DNA from: CAYSCX01 sp964429575
GTDB lineage: Bacteria > Desulfobacterota > Binatia > Binatales > Binataceae
Length of the DNA stretch: 64,000 nt
Direction of reading: 5' to 3'
Assembly: GCA_964429575.1 (NCBI GenBank)
Contig: CAYSCX010000014.1
Coordinates: 1-64,000 of the forward strand
Part shown: positions 45,844 through 54,174 of the stretch, piece after piece
Layout of the letters: each line of letters starts with the position of its first letter
Numbering within the stretch: position 1 is the stretch's first letter
Notes under the pieces: generated by a model
Databases searched by the model: none
What the model was told of the DNA's origin: nothing
What the model saw: the letters and a program-made list of their open reading frames with translations, nothing else
Made by a program: the position numbers and the translations under genes

Positions 45844-46323
45844 CTACGGAGATGCGGAGCCGAGGCGAGCGAGGGCGTCGCGGGCTTGCGCGCGGGCGCC
45901 GGGATCAGAGCTATCCGAGCCGCTCGCGCAGTGCTGATAGTGCTCAATCGCTAGCGAACGGTTTCCAATCGCTTCGTAAGTCCGCGCGACGTTCAATTCC
46001 GCGCGTGCGCTTCGCGGACATGCGACGAGTGCATCCTCGTAATAGCCGAGCGCCTGCTGGAAGTCGTTGGCGGCGAAACGCTCACCACCCTTACGCGTCG
46101 CCATATCTCTTACCGCCGCATCGCAGGCTCCGGGCGCGGCCACCGGTGTGCGCTGAGTTGCGGCCTGCAACGCGCGCATCTCTTCGACATCGCGGCTCAA
46201 CTTCTCCAGTTGCACCTGCTGCGCCTGAAGCTGCCGCTGGCTCTGTTCGATTTCACTCTGCATGCAGCCAGCCGCGAAAGTTCCGAGTACCATCAAGATG
46301 ATAAATGCAAACAGACGACGCAT
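45844..46323 (-). CDS. Lipoprotein with coiled coil and TPR-like repeats
   Basis: 159 residues from ATG 46323, preceded by GAAGGA at the right distance (46329 is the other option). A signal peptide MRRLFAFIILMVLGTFAAGC ends in a lipobox-like AAGC, so Cys20 would be lipidated. Residues 25-50 form a Gln/Leu heptad coiled coil (EQSQRQLQAQQVQLEKLSRD). About 80-150 make two TPR-like helical hairpins (AANDFQQALGYYEDAL, AELNVARTYEAIGNRSLAIE). The plan recalls YbgF/CpoB but is shorter, and no Tol-Pal genes are near. The next gene upstream is a PKD protein. Confidence 0.8.
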   Translation of the reverse strand: MRRLFAFIILMVLGTFAAGCMQSEIEQSQRQLQAQQVQLEKLSRDVEEMRALQAATQRTPVAAPGACDAAVRDMATRKGGERFAANDFQQALGYYEDALVACPRSARAELNVARTYEAIGNRSLAIEHYQHCASGSDSSDPGARAQARDALARLGSASP

Positions 46324-46463
46324 GCTCATTCCTTCGGCAGGCCGTCGAAAGAACAATTTTCAACAGCGTACTCTCAGTTCTTCCAAAATCTCTCGCAACG
46401 CCGACTCCGTATTCAACGGCAATTCGACCGAAGAGCCGCAACCTGAGGGTACAATTTGCAAGG

Positions 46464-46877
46464 TCATCGCGCATCCAGCGAGCGCACGACGATGCCTTTG
46501 AAGGCGGTCGCGCTGCGTCCATCGCTGGTCGTCACTGTCACGCTCGCGACGTAGTTTCCGGGCTCTCGATAGGTGTGAAACAGCCCGTACGGCGGTAGCG
46601 CGGATACGCCGCCGTCGCCAAACGAAAAGTGGTAGGACGCGATGCGGCCGCCTTCGCCCGCATACCCCGCGACGAAGAAACCAACCACCAGCGGCGCATT
46701 GCCGTAGCTCGGGATCGCTTGGAGGCTGATGCGCGGGCGCGACGGCGCCGGCAAAGGCGAAGCTGCTGCTGATGGCGCACTCTCCCCGGCGGCAGCCGCA
46801 ACCAGAGCGAACGCCACGAGAGCCGCGGCGCACAACAGTACGGTCGCGGTGCGCGCGGCGGGCAGAGCTGCGATCAC
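46464..46877 (-). CDS. Secreted PKD-domain protein
   Basis: 137 residues. Signal peptide about 1-30 (LLCAAALVAFALVAAAAG), then an Ala/Pro/Ser linker, then one PKD domain: SYHFSFGDGG and HTYREPGNYVASVTV are its hallmark strands. There is no enzyme domain or anchor. It lies on the same strand as the lipoprotein and 4 bp overlapping the SDR upstream. PKD domains mediate protein or polysaccharide contact outside the cell. Confidence 0.82.
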   Translation of the reverse strand: MIAALPAARTATVLLCAAALVAFALVAAAAGESAPSAAASPLPAPSRPRISLQAIPSYGNAPLVVGFFVAGYAGEGGRIASYHFSFGDGGVSALPPYGLFHTYREPGNYVASVTVTTSDGRSATAFKGIVVRSLDAR

Positions 46878-47662
46878 TGCAATATCAAGCCGCCGTCAGG
46901 ATGGAGCAGCGAGCCGCTGTAGTAGCGTCCCTCGTCGCTTGCGAGAAACAGCGCGGTATTCGCAACGTCAACCGGCTCGCCCATTCTGCCCGCCGGTACG
47001 CGCTCCAGCAGCGCCTTCATGAAACCTTCGACCTGCCTGATGTTCGCGGTCATCGGTGTGTCGATGAAACCGGGTCCAATCGCGTTGCAGGTGATGTTGT
47101 GCGGGCCGAGTTCGACCGCAAGCACCTTGGAAAGCATCCATACGCCTGCCTTGCTCACCGAGTACTCGCCGACTCCGGGAGTTGGGAGTTTCGCGGCGCC
47201 CGACGAAATGTTGATGATGCGGCCGCCCTTGCCCGCCATGATCATCGCGCGCGCGACCGCGCGGTCGCACAGGAAAACACCGTCGAGGTTGATTGAAAGA
47301 ACTTTGCGCCAGTCGGCCAGCGGTTTCTGGTGGAGCGGGCACGGCATGAACTGGCCGTCGGCGCCGTAATTGGCGTGGCTCACGCCCGCGGCGGCGACCA
47401 GGATGTCCACTGCGCCGAGGTCGCGCACCATCCGATCGACCATCGCATCGACCTGCGTCTCGTCGCTGGTGTCGATTTGATACGCGATAGCCTTGCGGCC
47501 GAGTTTGCGGACCGCGGCGGCGGTCTCCTCGGCGCCCGCCAGATTGCGATCGGCGGCGAATATGTTCGCGCCTTCTTCGGCAAAGCGGACGCAGGTTGCG
47601 CGGCCGATTCCGCTTGCACCACCGGTGATAAGTGCGTTTTTTCCTTCGAGTCGAAGCGCCAT
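46874..47662 (-). CDS. Short-chain dehydrogenase/reductase
   Basis: 262 residues, classical SDR: TGGASGIGRATCVRFAEEGA, Asp of ADRN after strand 2 (favours NAD), AAGVSH, NISSGAAKLP with catalytic Ser, and YSVSK. The C-terminus reads YYSGSLLHPDGGLILQ. It overlaps the PKD gene by 4 bp. Divergent from the alpha/beta hydrolase at 47807. Substrate unknown. Confidence 0.93.
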   Translation of the reverse strand: MALRLEGKNALITGGASGIGRATCVRFAEEGANIFAADRNLAGAEETAAAVRKLGRKAIAYQIDTSDETQVDAMVDRMVRDLGAVDILVAAAGVSHANYGADGQFMPCPLHQKPLADWRKVLSINLDGVFLCDRAVARAMIMAGKGGRIINISSGAAKLPTPGVGEYSVSKAGVWMLSKVLAVELGPHNITCNAIGPGFIDTPMTANIRQVEGFMKALLERVPAGRMGEPVDVANTALFLASDEGRYYSGSLLHPDGGLILQ

Positions 47663-47806
47663 CGTGGTTGCTCCTGAGATGGTCGCGCGGATCTGCCGCG
47701 CGTTCAGGAGGTTGTTACCACGGCGGAGAGTGAAGCAGGTAGTGGCGAGTTACAGCGCGGCACGGAGCTACCTTCGATTCGCGGTGTACATTACGATGTC
47801 CGTCAC

Positions 47807-48676
47807 ATGAAACCGGGAAAAGCGGCTACCGCGGATGCGGAGCCGACCAACCGCTACCTGCAATCCGACGGCGTTCGAATCCACTTTCTCGATTGGGGCG
47901 GCGACCCTGCGCGTCACACCTTCGTGTTGCTCCACGGCGGAAGCGCGCATGCGCATTGGTGGGACTATGTCGCTCCGCAACTAACGGAGTGCGGACACGT
48001 CGTCGCGCTGGATTTTCGAGGCCACGGGCGCAGCGAATGGACCCGTCCTGCGCGCTACGGGCCGGTTGGCTACCTACAGGACTTGCGGAGCCTCATCGAA
48101 CATCTCGGAGGGCGCGCAATAGTTGTCGGACATTCAATGGGCGGCGCGGTGGCTCTGTGGGCGGCGGTGACCTACCCGGAGTTGCTCGAGGCACTCGTGA
48201 TTGTCGATGCGCCCAACGGACCTCCGCCGATGTTGCGGCGTCTGATGTGGCGATGGCGGCGCAAGGCGCAGGGCGGCAAGCGCCCCGAGTTGCGGACCAA
48301 AGATGACATCGTGAAGAAGTTCCGACTCTCGCCGCCCGGTACTTATCTCACCCGCCAGCAACTGGCGCGGCTCGCACTGCTTGGCGCGGAACAGCTGCCG
48401 AGCGGCAATTGGGCGTTCAGAGTCGACACGGAGACGCGCGCGTGGCGCAGGGCGGGCGGCAGAATGGGTAAAGTGAGACTCAAGCAAATCACGCTGCCGA
48501 CGCTGATTTTGCGGGGCAGCCAAAGCGCTCTGGTAGGCGAACGGCACGCGCAGATGATGCATCGGAAGATTCGCGGGTCACGCTACCGCGAGATTCCGCG
48601 CGCGTATCATCATGTGCCGTTGGATAACCCGGACGCGACGGCAAAGGAGATCGCGCAGTTTGTCGAGGGGCTGTAG
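47807..48676 (+). CDS. Alpha/beta hydrolase
   Basis: 289 residues. VLLHGGSAHAHWW gives the oxyanion region, Ser110 in VGHSMGGAVALW is the nucleophile, a His in RAYHHVPLDNP near residue 270 completes the triad, and the Asp/Glu is probably near SALVGERH. No signal peptide. No ribosome site is visible before the ATG at 47807; a TACATT at about -24 hints at a leaderless transcript. Substrate unknown. Confidence 0.87.
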   Translation: MKPGKAATADAEPTNRYLQSDGVRIHFLDWGGDPARHTFVLLHGGSAHAHWWDYVAPQLTECGHVVALDFRGHGRSEWTRPARYGPVGYLQDLRSLIEHLGGRAIVVGHSMGGAVALWAAVTYPELLEALVIVDAPNGPPPMLRRLMWRWRRKAQGGKRPELRTKDDIVKKFRLSPPGTYLTRQQLARLALLGAEQLPSGNWAFRVDTETRAWRRAGGRMGKVRLKQITLPTLILRGSQSALVGERHAQMMHRKIRGSRYREIPRAYHHVPLDNPDATAKEIAQFVEGL

Positions 48677-48703
48677 GGGAAAAGAACGCGGCGGTAGCTG
48701 ACC

Positions 48704-48720
48704 CTCTCCCATCGGGAGAG
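48704..48720. repeat. CTCTCCC/GGGAGAG hairpin (family F)
   Basis: CTCTCCC-ATC-GGGAGAG between two convergent genes. Perfect 7-bp stem, 3-nt loop, no T-run. It may fold as a transcript-end structure. Confidence 0.6.
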
Positions 48721-48740
48721 GCGACAGGCTGGGAGAGCGG

Positions 48741-49082
48741 TTACGCTCGGAGCAGGAAGTCGGTCAGGTCCAGCGTGAAGACTCCGTCGGAAAGCATCAA
48801 TGATTTTGGCGAGCGTTTGAGCTGAAGCTTGGCGACGTCTTGATCGCGCGGCAACAGGTAAATGATATCGCCGGATGCAAGCGTGATCACGCGGGTGCGC
48901 TCTTCGCCGCGTCGCTCGGTGCCGCTCACTTCGTAGGGACTCAAGTGATAGACGAAGCCGCGTGCGCGGATGACGCCCTCATCAAACTCCTCGACCACCG
49001 CGACGAAGATTCGGGTGTTGTCGTCGCGAAACAGGCGGCGGTCGATCACCACGATTCGGTCTTCAGTTTTGATCGCAGGCAT
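48741..49082 (-). CDS. Unrecognised 113-residue protein
   Basis: From ATG 49082, preceded by GGAGGAG nine bases upstream; the ORF to 49106 overlaps that site. The sequence is beta-rich: RIVVIDRRLFRDDNTRIFVAVVEEFDEGVIRARGFVYHL, then RVITLASGDIIYLLP. The pattern of short strands could form a small barrel of the Sm or PilZ kind, but I cannot assign it. No signal or membrane helix. It is followed by repeat A copy 5 upstream and is convergent with the hydrolase. Confidence 0.65.
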   Translation of the reverse strand: MPAIKTEDRIVVIDRRLFRDDNTRIFVAVVEEFDEGVIRARGFVYHLSPYEVSGTERRGEERTRVITLASGDIIYLLPRDQDVAKLQLKRSPKSLMLSDGVFTLDLTDFLLRA

Positions 49083-49186
49083 CGGCTGGAACTCCTCCCC
49101 ACCCACCGCGCGGGCGCTCCCTAAATTCTACGCTGCGCGGCACGGCCGCGCGACGGGGCCGCCCATCGGCAATCACTCGACGTCCT

Positions 49187-49347
49187 TTAGCAGGGTGTTG
49201 AGAAAAGTCTCGGAGTCCAGAATGGCATCGACTTCGTCCTCAACACCCTGCGTCAAAACTGTCTGCCTTCCTAATCTTCTCCCCCTGCGGGGGAGATGCG
49301 AGAGAGGGAGCAGGCTGTCGAAAATGCGTCTTTCAATAGCCTGCTAG
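49187..49347. repeat. Family A composite repeat, copy 5 (short form)
   Basis: TTAGCAGGGTGTTG at the left and ATAGCCTGCTAG at the right. The left hairpin GCAGGGTGTTG/CAACACCCTGC is intact; the right hairpin has some mismatches. The right end encodes the last residues and stop of the epoxide hydrolase-like gene at 49333. Confidence 0.85.
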
Positions 49348-50193
49348 GAAATCAAGGATGGCCTGATTCGTCTCCTCCGGCGCTTCCTGCTGGGTCCAGT
49401 GGCCGCAATCGATCCGCTTGACGGTGACATTAGGCACCCAGCGTTCGATGTTGCGCGCCATCTCAGGCGTCGCGACGCGGTCCTGCCTGGCGAGGAGCAT
49501 GAGCGCAGGCGTCATTATTTTGCGACCGGCGTAATCGGCGGTGATTTCCCAGTTGTGATCGAAGTTGCGGTAGTACTCCAACGCGGGCGTGATGCCGCCG
49601 GGACCGCGGAACCCATCGGCGAAAACTTTGAGTCCCGCGTCGTCGATGAAATCCTTGCGCGCGGCGTTGGAAAGAAACGCGTTGCGGATGAAGCCATCCA
49701 CGTCGGCCTCGATGGCCGCTTCAGCGTCGCCGCGCTTCTGAAAGAAGCGGATGTAGTCGAAGCGCGCGTCGGTGAGCGTCTCGAGCGGGCGTTTGGGGCC
49801 GCGCGGGATGAACGACACGTTGAGCGCGATTAGTTTCGCGAGTGCATCGGGGTACTGCAGCGCGAAGTTCCACAAGATGATCGCACCCCAGTCGTGACCG
49901 GCGACCACCGCGCGCTCGCGGCCGAATGCGCGGATGAGCGCCATCACGTCGGCGCAAAGCGTCTTGATGTCGTAGGGACCTTTGCGCTCGGTCAGGTTGT
50001 AGCCGCGCAGATCGGGCGCGACCACCTTGAATCGCGCGCCGAGCGGAGCCATCTGGTGGCGCCACGAGTAGTGATTCTCGGGAAAGCCGTGCAGGAGCAG
50101 CACGAGCGGGCCGTCGCCCTGCACGATGCAGTGAAAGCGGATGCCGTTGGCGCTTACGTACTCGTGCTTCCAGGTCTCGGCGACATCGGGCAT
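49333..50193 (-). CDS. Alpha/beta hydrolase of the epoxide hydrolase/haloacetate dehalogenase type
   Basis: 286 residues from ATG 50193 (the frame to 50253 is a leader without homology). HGFPENHYSW is the oxyanion motif, Asp101 in AGHDWGA is the nucleophile typical of soluble epoxide hydrolases, and CGHWTQQEAPEE gives the His. An Asp rather than Ser nucleophile rules out an ordinary esterase. The last four codons (LAGY) and the stop are contributed by repeat A copy 5, so the natural C-terminus may have been altered. It stands upstream of the 1271-residue protein, same strand, 65 bp apart. Confidence 0.9.
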   Translation of the reverse strand: MPDVAETWKHEYVSANGIRFHCIVQGDGPLVLLLHGFPENHYSWRHQMAPLGARFKVVAPDLRGYNLTERKGPYDIKTLCADVMALIRAFGRERAVVAGHDWGAIILWNFALQYPDALAKLIALNVSFIPRGPKRPLETLTDARFDYIRFFQKRGDAEAAIEADVDGFIRNAFLSNAARKDFIDDAGLKVFADGFRGPGGITPALEYYRNFDHNWEITADYAGRKIMTPALMLLARQDRVATPEMARNIERWVPNVTVKRIDCGHWTQQEAPEETNQAILDFLAGY

Positions 50194-50257
50194 GGCGCGG
50201 ACGGTCCTCCCAGATGCGTTTGGGCAAACGCCATCTAACCGCCCGCGCCGCACCCGT

Positions 50258-53200
50258 TCAAGCGGCGGGTTGAATCTCGTTCTGCGCCATCCAGCCTCGA
50301 ATCACGTCGGCGAGTTCGCGAGCGCGAATCAGGTCGAGGCCGAAGCGGATGGGCAGCGAGCGCGGCAGACTTTCGATCGCGTCGCGGCCGCCGGCGCGTT
50401 TCGCGATTCTGTCGAGCATGCGCATCGTCACCGCGCGGCGCGTGCCGCGCAGATACACGTCGCTGTACATCCGGACGATCACCTCGGAAGCGAGCCGCAC
50501 CATGTCGGCGAGGCTTACTGCGTCCGATGCGAATTGGTCGAGCGCCTGCTTGAGCGGGAACTGCTCGGGGTTCCACAATGCGACCGATCCGGCGCGCATG
50601 ATTAGTTCGACGCTCGGCGTGGTGACCGCGTAGCCCCAGCCCGCGAGCTTGGTGCTCGCGGTGGCGAGTTCCGCCGGGTCGAGGTTTCCGGCCTGGACGC
50701 GCGCTTGCAGAGCCGCTTGTGTCCAGACGCGCCGGGTTCCGAAATCCGCGCGCGCGAAACCCGCGAGCACGCGGTCGTCAGTCCACAACACATGGCCGGG
50801 CATCGACGCGATCGCGATTGACTCCGCGCCGTGGCGGCCGAAGAAGCGGACCAGACGGTCGCGGCGCGCGGGTTCGATCGCATTGAGCATCGAGCCGTCG
50901 CGAACCATGCAGATGGATTGGATCGCGTCGGCAAGACCCTTCAACTGAATGTCGGTGCGCTTGGTCTCCGCGCCGTTGGTCTCGACCGACGCCGAGAATC
51001 CCGGCGGAAGGCGCATGAGCTGGTTCTCGAACTGCAGGCGGCGCAGCTCCGCAAGAGTGGCCTGCGCGATGACGAACTGGCGCGGCCAGGTGACGAGCAG
51101 GCTGAGCTTGCCGAGCAGGCACAGGGTCGCGATCGCGGTGAGATCGAGCACCACCGCATTGGAGCGCCCGAATGCCTTGAGCGCGCCGGCGAGCTCATCC
51201 TGCGTTCCGCTGCTGCACTTGAGCGGCACGTCGGGACGCTGCGCGAGTGCGAACACCGCCTGAAGGTCGTTGAGGTTCAGGCGTTCAGCGACCGAATGAA
51301 TCGGCACCGAGCGCGTGGCGTACACGGCGTCGACGAGCTTCATCGGATCGTCGAAGCGAACCGAGCTTTCGAACAGCAGCTCCGGACTTTCCGGCATCTC
51401 GCTCCACGAGGCTGACTCAGCCGCCGGAGCGCTCATCTCGATCTCCGGCATGCCGGGAAATCGTGACGACCAGTTCTGAGCGGTGTCCTGATAGCGCCAT
51501 GCGAACTTGCTGACGACCTGCTTGATCACGCCGGTGCGGCGGCTAAAGAGACCCTCGGGCAGCGGGAACTTGTCGCCCGCGCGCTTGCCTTTGAGCACCT
51601 TGTGCAGCGCATGCGACGTGGCGTACTCACCGAGCGCCTCGTCGGCGTCGGAACGATCCTCGAGAATCACCCAGCGCTCGGTGTTGGTATCCTGCTCGAC
51701 GAAGCAGACGGCGGCTCCGGGGCCAGCCGTCTCGAACTCGGGGACGTGCGGCAACGGGCCGCTGGGGCCGAGCGCGGAAAGGAACGCGCGGTGCGCATCC
51801 ACGCTCGCCGGATGATTGCGGACCAGTTCGTATGCGTACACGAGCGCGTCGTTGGGCCGGCCGGACTCACGCATGATGTCGACGGCGCAACGTCCCAGCG
51901 CCGGATCGATCTCTCTTGGCGCGGGCATCATGGCGGGATCAGCCGACACCAGTTCATGCTCTCCCAGGCGCTGCGCAATTACGGATCTGCGCAAGCGCAT
52001 CACGCGATCGTCGGGATGTTCAGCCAGGAACTCTTCAAGCATCCGCAGCGCCGCGGCGGGGTCGGTCTGCTCGATCGCCTTCAGATCGAAGTTTCCATTC
52101 TTCGACGATGCGGCGCCGTTCAAGGATCCATTGGAAGCGCCGTTGGACGCACCGTTCATCAATGCGGCCAAGGCCACGTCGGAGCGGCCGAGTCGCGCGG
52201 CGCATTCGAGCATGCGCCGTTTATCCAGCTTCGCTCCTGGAGCCGCTGCAAGCGCCTGCCAGAGCGGTAGCGCTTCGCGATAACGGCCGAGGTCATGCAG
52301 CAGAACGGCGAGGCGGCGCCGATCATTGGCGCAGCTATCGGGACCGAGCGCGATGAGCGACTGGTCGGCACACGCGGACGCCTGATCGAAACTGCCCTGC
52401 GCGCGGCGCAAATCGCCCAGCAGGCTGAGCCGCGTCACCGCGCCGAGGCGGCCGTCCGGCACCGCGGACAGCAATGCGTCGGCGTCGTGCCAACGCTCGA
52501 GCCGTCCGAGCGCATCGACCGCGGCGGCGACCGCGAACGGATAGTCGCCGTCCGGTACGGCGCGCGGATCGCGTGCGGCGCGATTCAGCAGGTCCGCGGC
52601 CTCTTGAAGATCGCCAGCTTCGTCACGTTCGCGCAGAGTAATGGCGAGATGATATTCGGCGTCGTCGCGGCCACCGATTCTGACCGCGCGGCGGAACACT
52701 TCGATGGCGTCGGTCAAACTGCCGCGCGTACGCAACAAGACTCCGTACTCGCACAGGCCGTTGGAATCCTCGCGCTCGAGCCGGTGCGCGTCCTCAACGT
52801 CTTTGCCGGCGCCCTCGGTATCATGCAGCGCGATGCGCGCCTGCGCGCGGCCGATCAGAGCCTGCACTTCCACGCCCGGCGAGCCTTCGCTTTGAGCCAG
52901 AGCGATCGCAGAGGTGAAACAGCCTTCGGCTTCCTTGATGCGCGTCTCGTCGGCCGAGGCGCCGTCGGAGATTTCGGAAAGCAAAATCGCCTGGCCGAGA
53001 ATCAACCACGGGTCGGAGCTGCGCTCGAGAGCAGCGCTGGCGTGGCGTGCTGAGCGTTCGGCGCGCGCGTAGTCGGCGTCGGCAAGCGCGCGGCGCGCCA
53101 TGACCATGGCGACTTCCGGATCCGCCGCGAGTTCCGGCGCAATTGTCGATTCGAGTTCGTCCGGACGCAGCGAACGCGGGGCGTTGTTGAGCCACAGCGC

Positions 53201-54073
53201 GAGCGCGCGGCCGCTTGCCGGGAACTGCATGCGCAGATTGTCCGCGAGCGCGTGCGCGCGGTCACCTTCGCCAAGCAATTCGTACGCGACCGCCTCGTTG
53301 GTGCATGCGTTGTGATCGTGCGGCGCGAGCGACTTGGCCGCGATGAAGAGCATCGCCGCCTTGCGCGGTTCGCCGTCGTGAAGCCACGCAACGCCCAGAG
53401 CCGACAGCACCGCGAAGCGCTGATCGGGAGCAAGTTCGCTCCAGCGTTGCTCACGAAGTTGCATCAGCCGCAGGCGCGCCATCTGATGTTCGCGGCGCGC
53501 CAGATGATCTAGCGCTGCCTTGATCTCATCGCCCGCTCCATCGCCCGCCGCCATCGCCTCGACGTCGAGCGCAGGCTCGAGCGCCTCAGACGAGTCGGCC
53601 TTGGTCAGGGCCTGGCGCTTGGCAACGCCGCCCGTCTCAGTCATCAACCCGGGATACTCATCGAGGAGTTCCTCGATGTCCTCCCAAGCCAGCACCTCCA
53701 CGGCGCCGATTCCGGCGGGGCGGCTTTCGCGGTTGAGCTCGAACAGGGAGCGCACCAGGCGCGCCGAGCGGCGAGCGGTGGTCGCGATCACGAAGCGTCC
53801 GATCGGCAGCTTCAGGCTCGCGGCCTTGTCGATAGCCTCTTTGAGCTCGGCCGCGCTTAGCGGCTTTTGCAAGTCGCGGAATTCGACACGCACGGCGGCA
53901 AGCCGCGCACGTCCGCTGACCTCGAGCAAATCCACGGCGCTTTCGCGCCGGCCTGGCCCGACCAGACGTTCGAGCTGCGCAAGCTGCCAGTGACGGCGCA
54001 ATAGCCGCAGCAGCAACCGCTCGAACTCCTCCCTGGTCTTGGGCGCCGAATAACCCGGCACTGATGTATCCAT
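50258..54073 (-). CDS. Large fusion: REase-like domain, TPR repeats, GreA/GreB-C-like domain, PIN-like nuclease
   Basis: 1271 residues. (1) Residues about 15-145 match the PD-(D/E)xK-like module often found at the front of STAND/NACHT proteins: AVDLLEVS (Asp48), VEFRD (Glu64, Arg66), ELKEAIDKAASLKLPIGRFV, IATTA, VEVLAWEDIEELLDEYP. The usual ExK lysine is Arg66, so cleavage activity is doubtful. (2) About 180-770 is helical with many TPR-like pairs, interrupted by a low-complexity Asn/Gly/Ala/Ser linker (about 637-658). (3) About 795-875 reads ERWVILEDRSDADEALGEYA followed by HKVLKGKRAGDKFPLP, close to the GreA/GreB C-terminal fold. (4) About 970-1130 is PIN-like with Asp977 (VVLDLTAI), Glu1009 (ATLAELRRL) and Asp1099-Asp1100 (WTDDRVLA). 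No ATPase, signal or membrane segment. The assignments are by pattern and should be checked with profiles. The following gene is a separate plus-strand ABC-F. Confidence 0.72.
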   Translation of the reverse strand: MDTSVPGYSAPKTREEFERLLLRLLRRHWQLAQLERLVGPGRRESAVDLLEVSGRARLAAVRVEFRDLQKPLSAAELKEAIDKAASLKLPIGRFVIATTARRSARLVRSLFELNRESRPAGIGAVEVLAWEDIEELLDEYPGLMTETGGVAKRQALTKADSSEALEPALDVEAMAAGDGAGDEIKAALDHLARREHQMARLRLMQLREQRWSELAPDQRFAVLSALGVAWLHDGEPRKAAMLFIAAKSLAPHDHNACTNEAVAYELLGEGDRAHALADNLRMQFPASGRALALWLNNAPRSLRPDELESTIAPELAADPEVAMVMARRALADADYARAERSARHASAALERSSDPWLILGQAILLSEISDGASADETRIKEAEGCFTSAIALAQSEGSPGVEVQALIGRAQARIALHDTEGAGKDVEDAHRLEREDSNGLCEYGVLLRTRGSLTDAIEVFRRAVRIGGRDDAEYHLAITLRERDEAGDLQEAADLLNRAARDPRAVPDGDYPFAVAAAVDALGRLERWHDADALLSAVPDGRLGAVTRLSLLGDLRRAQGSFDQASACADQSLIALGPDSCANDRRRLAVLLHDLGRYREALPLWQALAAAPGAKLDKRRMLECAARLGRSDVALAALMNGASNGASNGSLNGAASSKNGNFDLKAIEQTDPAAALRMLEEFLAEHPDDRVMRLRRSVIAQRLGEHELVSADPAMMPAPREIDPALGRCAVDIMRESGRPNDALVYAYELVRNHPASVDAHRAFLSALGPSGPLPHVPEFETAGPGAAVCFVEQDTNTERWVILEDRSDADEALGEYATSHALHKVLKGKRAGDKFPLPEGLFSRRTGVIKQVVSKFAWRYQDTAQNWSSRFPGMPEIEMSAPAAESASWSEMPESPELLFESSVRFDDPMKLVDAVYATRSVPIHSVAERLNLNDLQAVFALAQRPDVPLKCSSGTQDELAGALKAFGRSNAVVLDLTAIATLCLLGKLSLLVTWPRQFVIAQATLAELRRLQFENQLMRLPPGFSASVETNGAETKRTDIQLKGLADAIQSICMVRDGSMLNAIEPARRDRLVRFFGRHGAESIAIASMPGHVLWTDDRVLAGFARADFGTRRVWTQAALQARVQAGNLDPAELATASTKLAGWGYAVTTPSVELIMRAGSVALWNPEQFPLKQALDQFASDAVSLADMVRLASEVIVRMYSDVYLRGTRRAVTMRMLDRIAKRAGGRDAIESLPRSLPIRFGLDLIRARELADVIRGWMAQNEIQPAA

Positions 54074-54174
54074 ATGTAGAGTTTTCTAACATATTGTTAG
54101 AACAAGGGGAAGCACCGAGCCGCCTTCGTTCCCTTCCGGCCTGATCGACGCGCTGGTACGATAGTTCGATCCAC

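Noticed and set aside
43527..49347. Regularly recurring palindromes as a possible CRISPR array
   Set aside because: The copies are 2-4 kb apart, separated by genes, with no uniform spacers and no cas genes.
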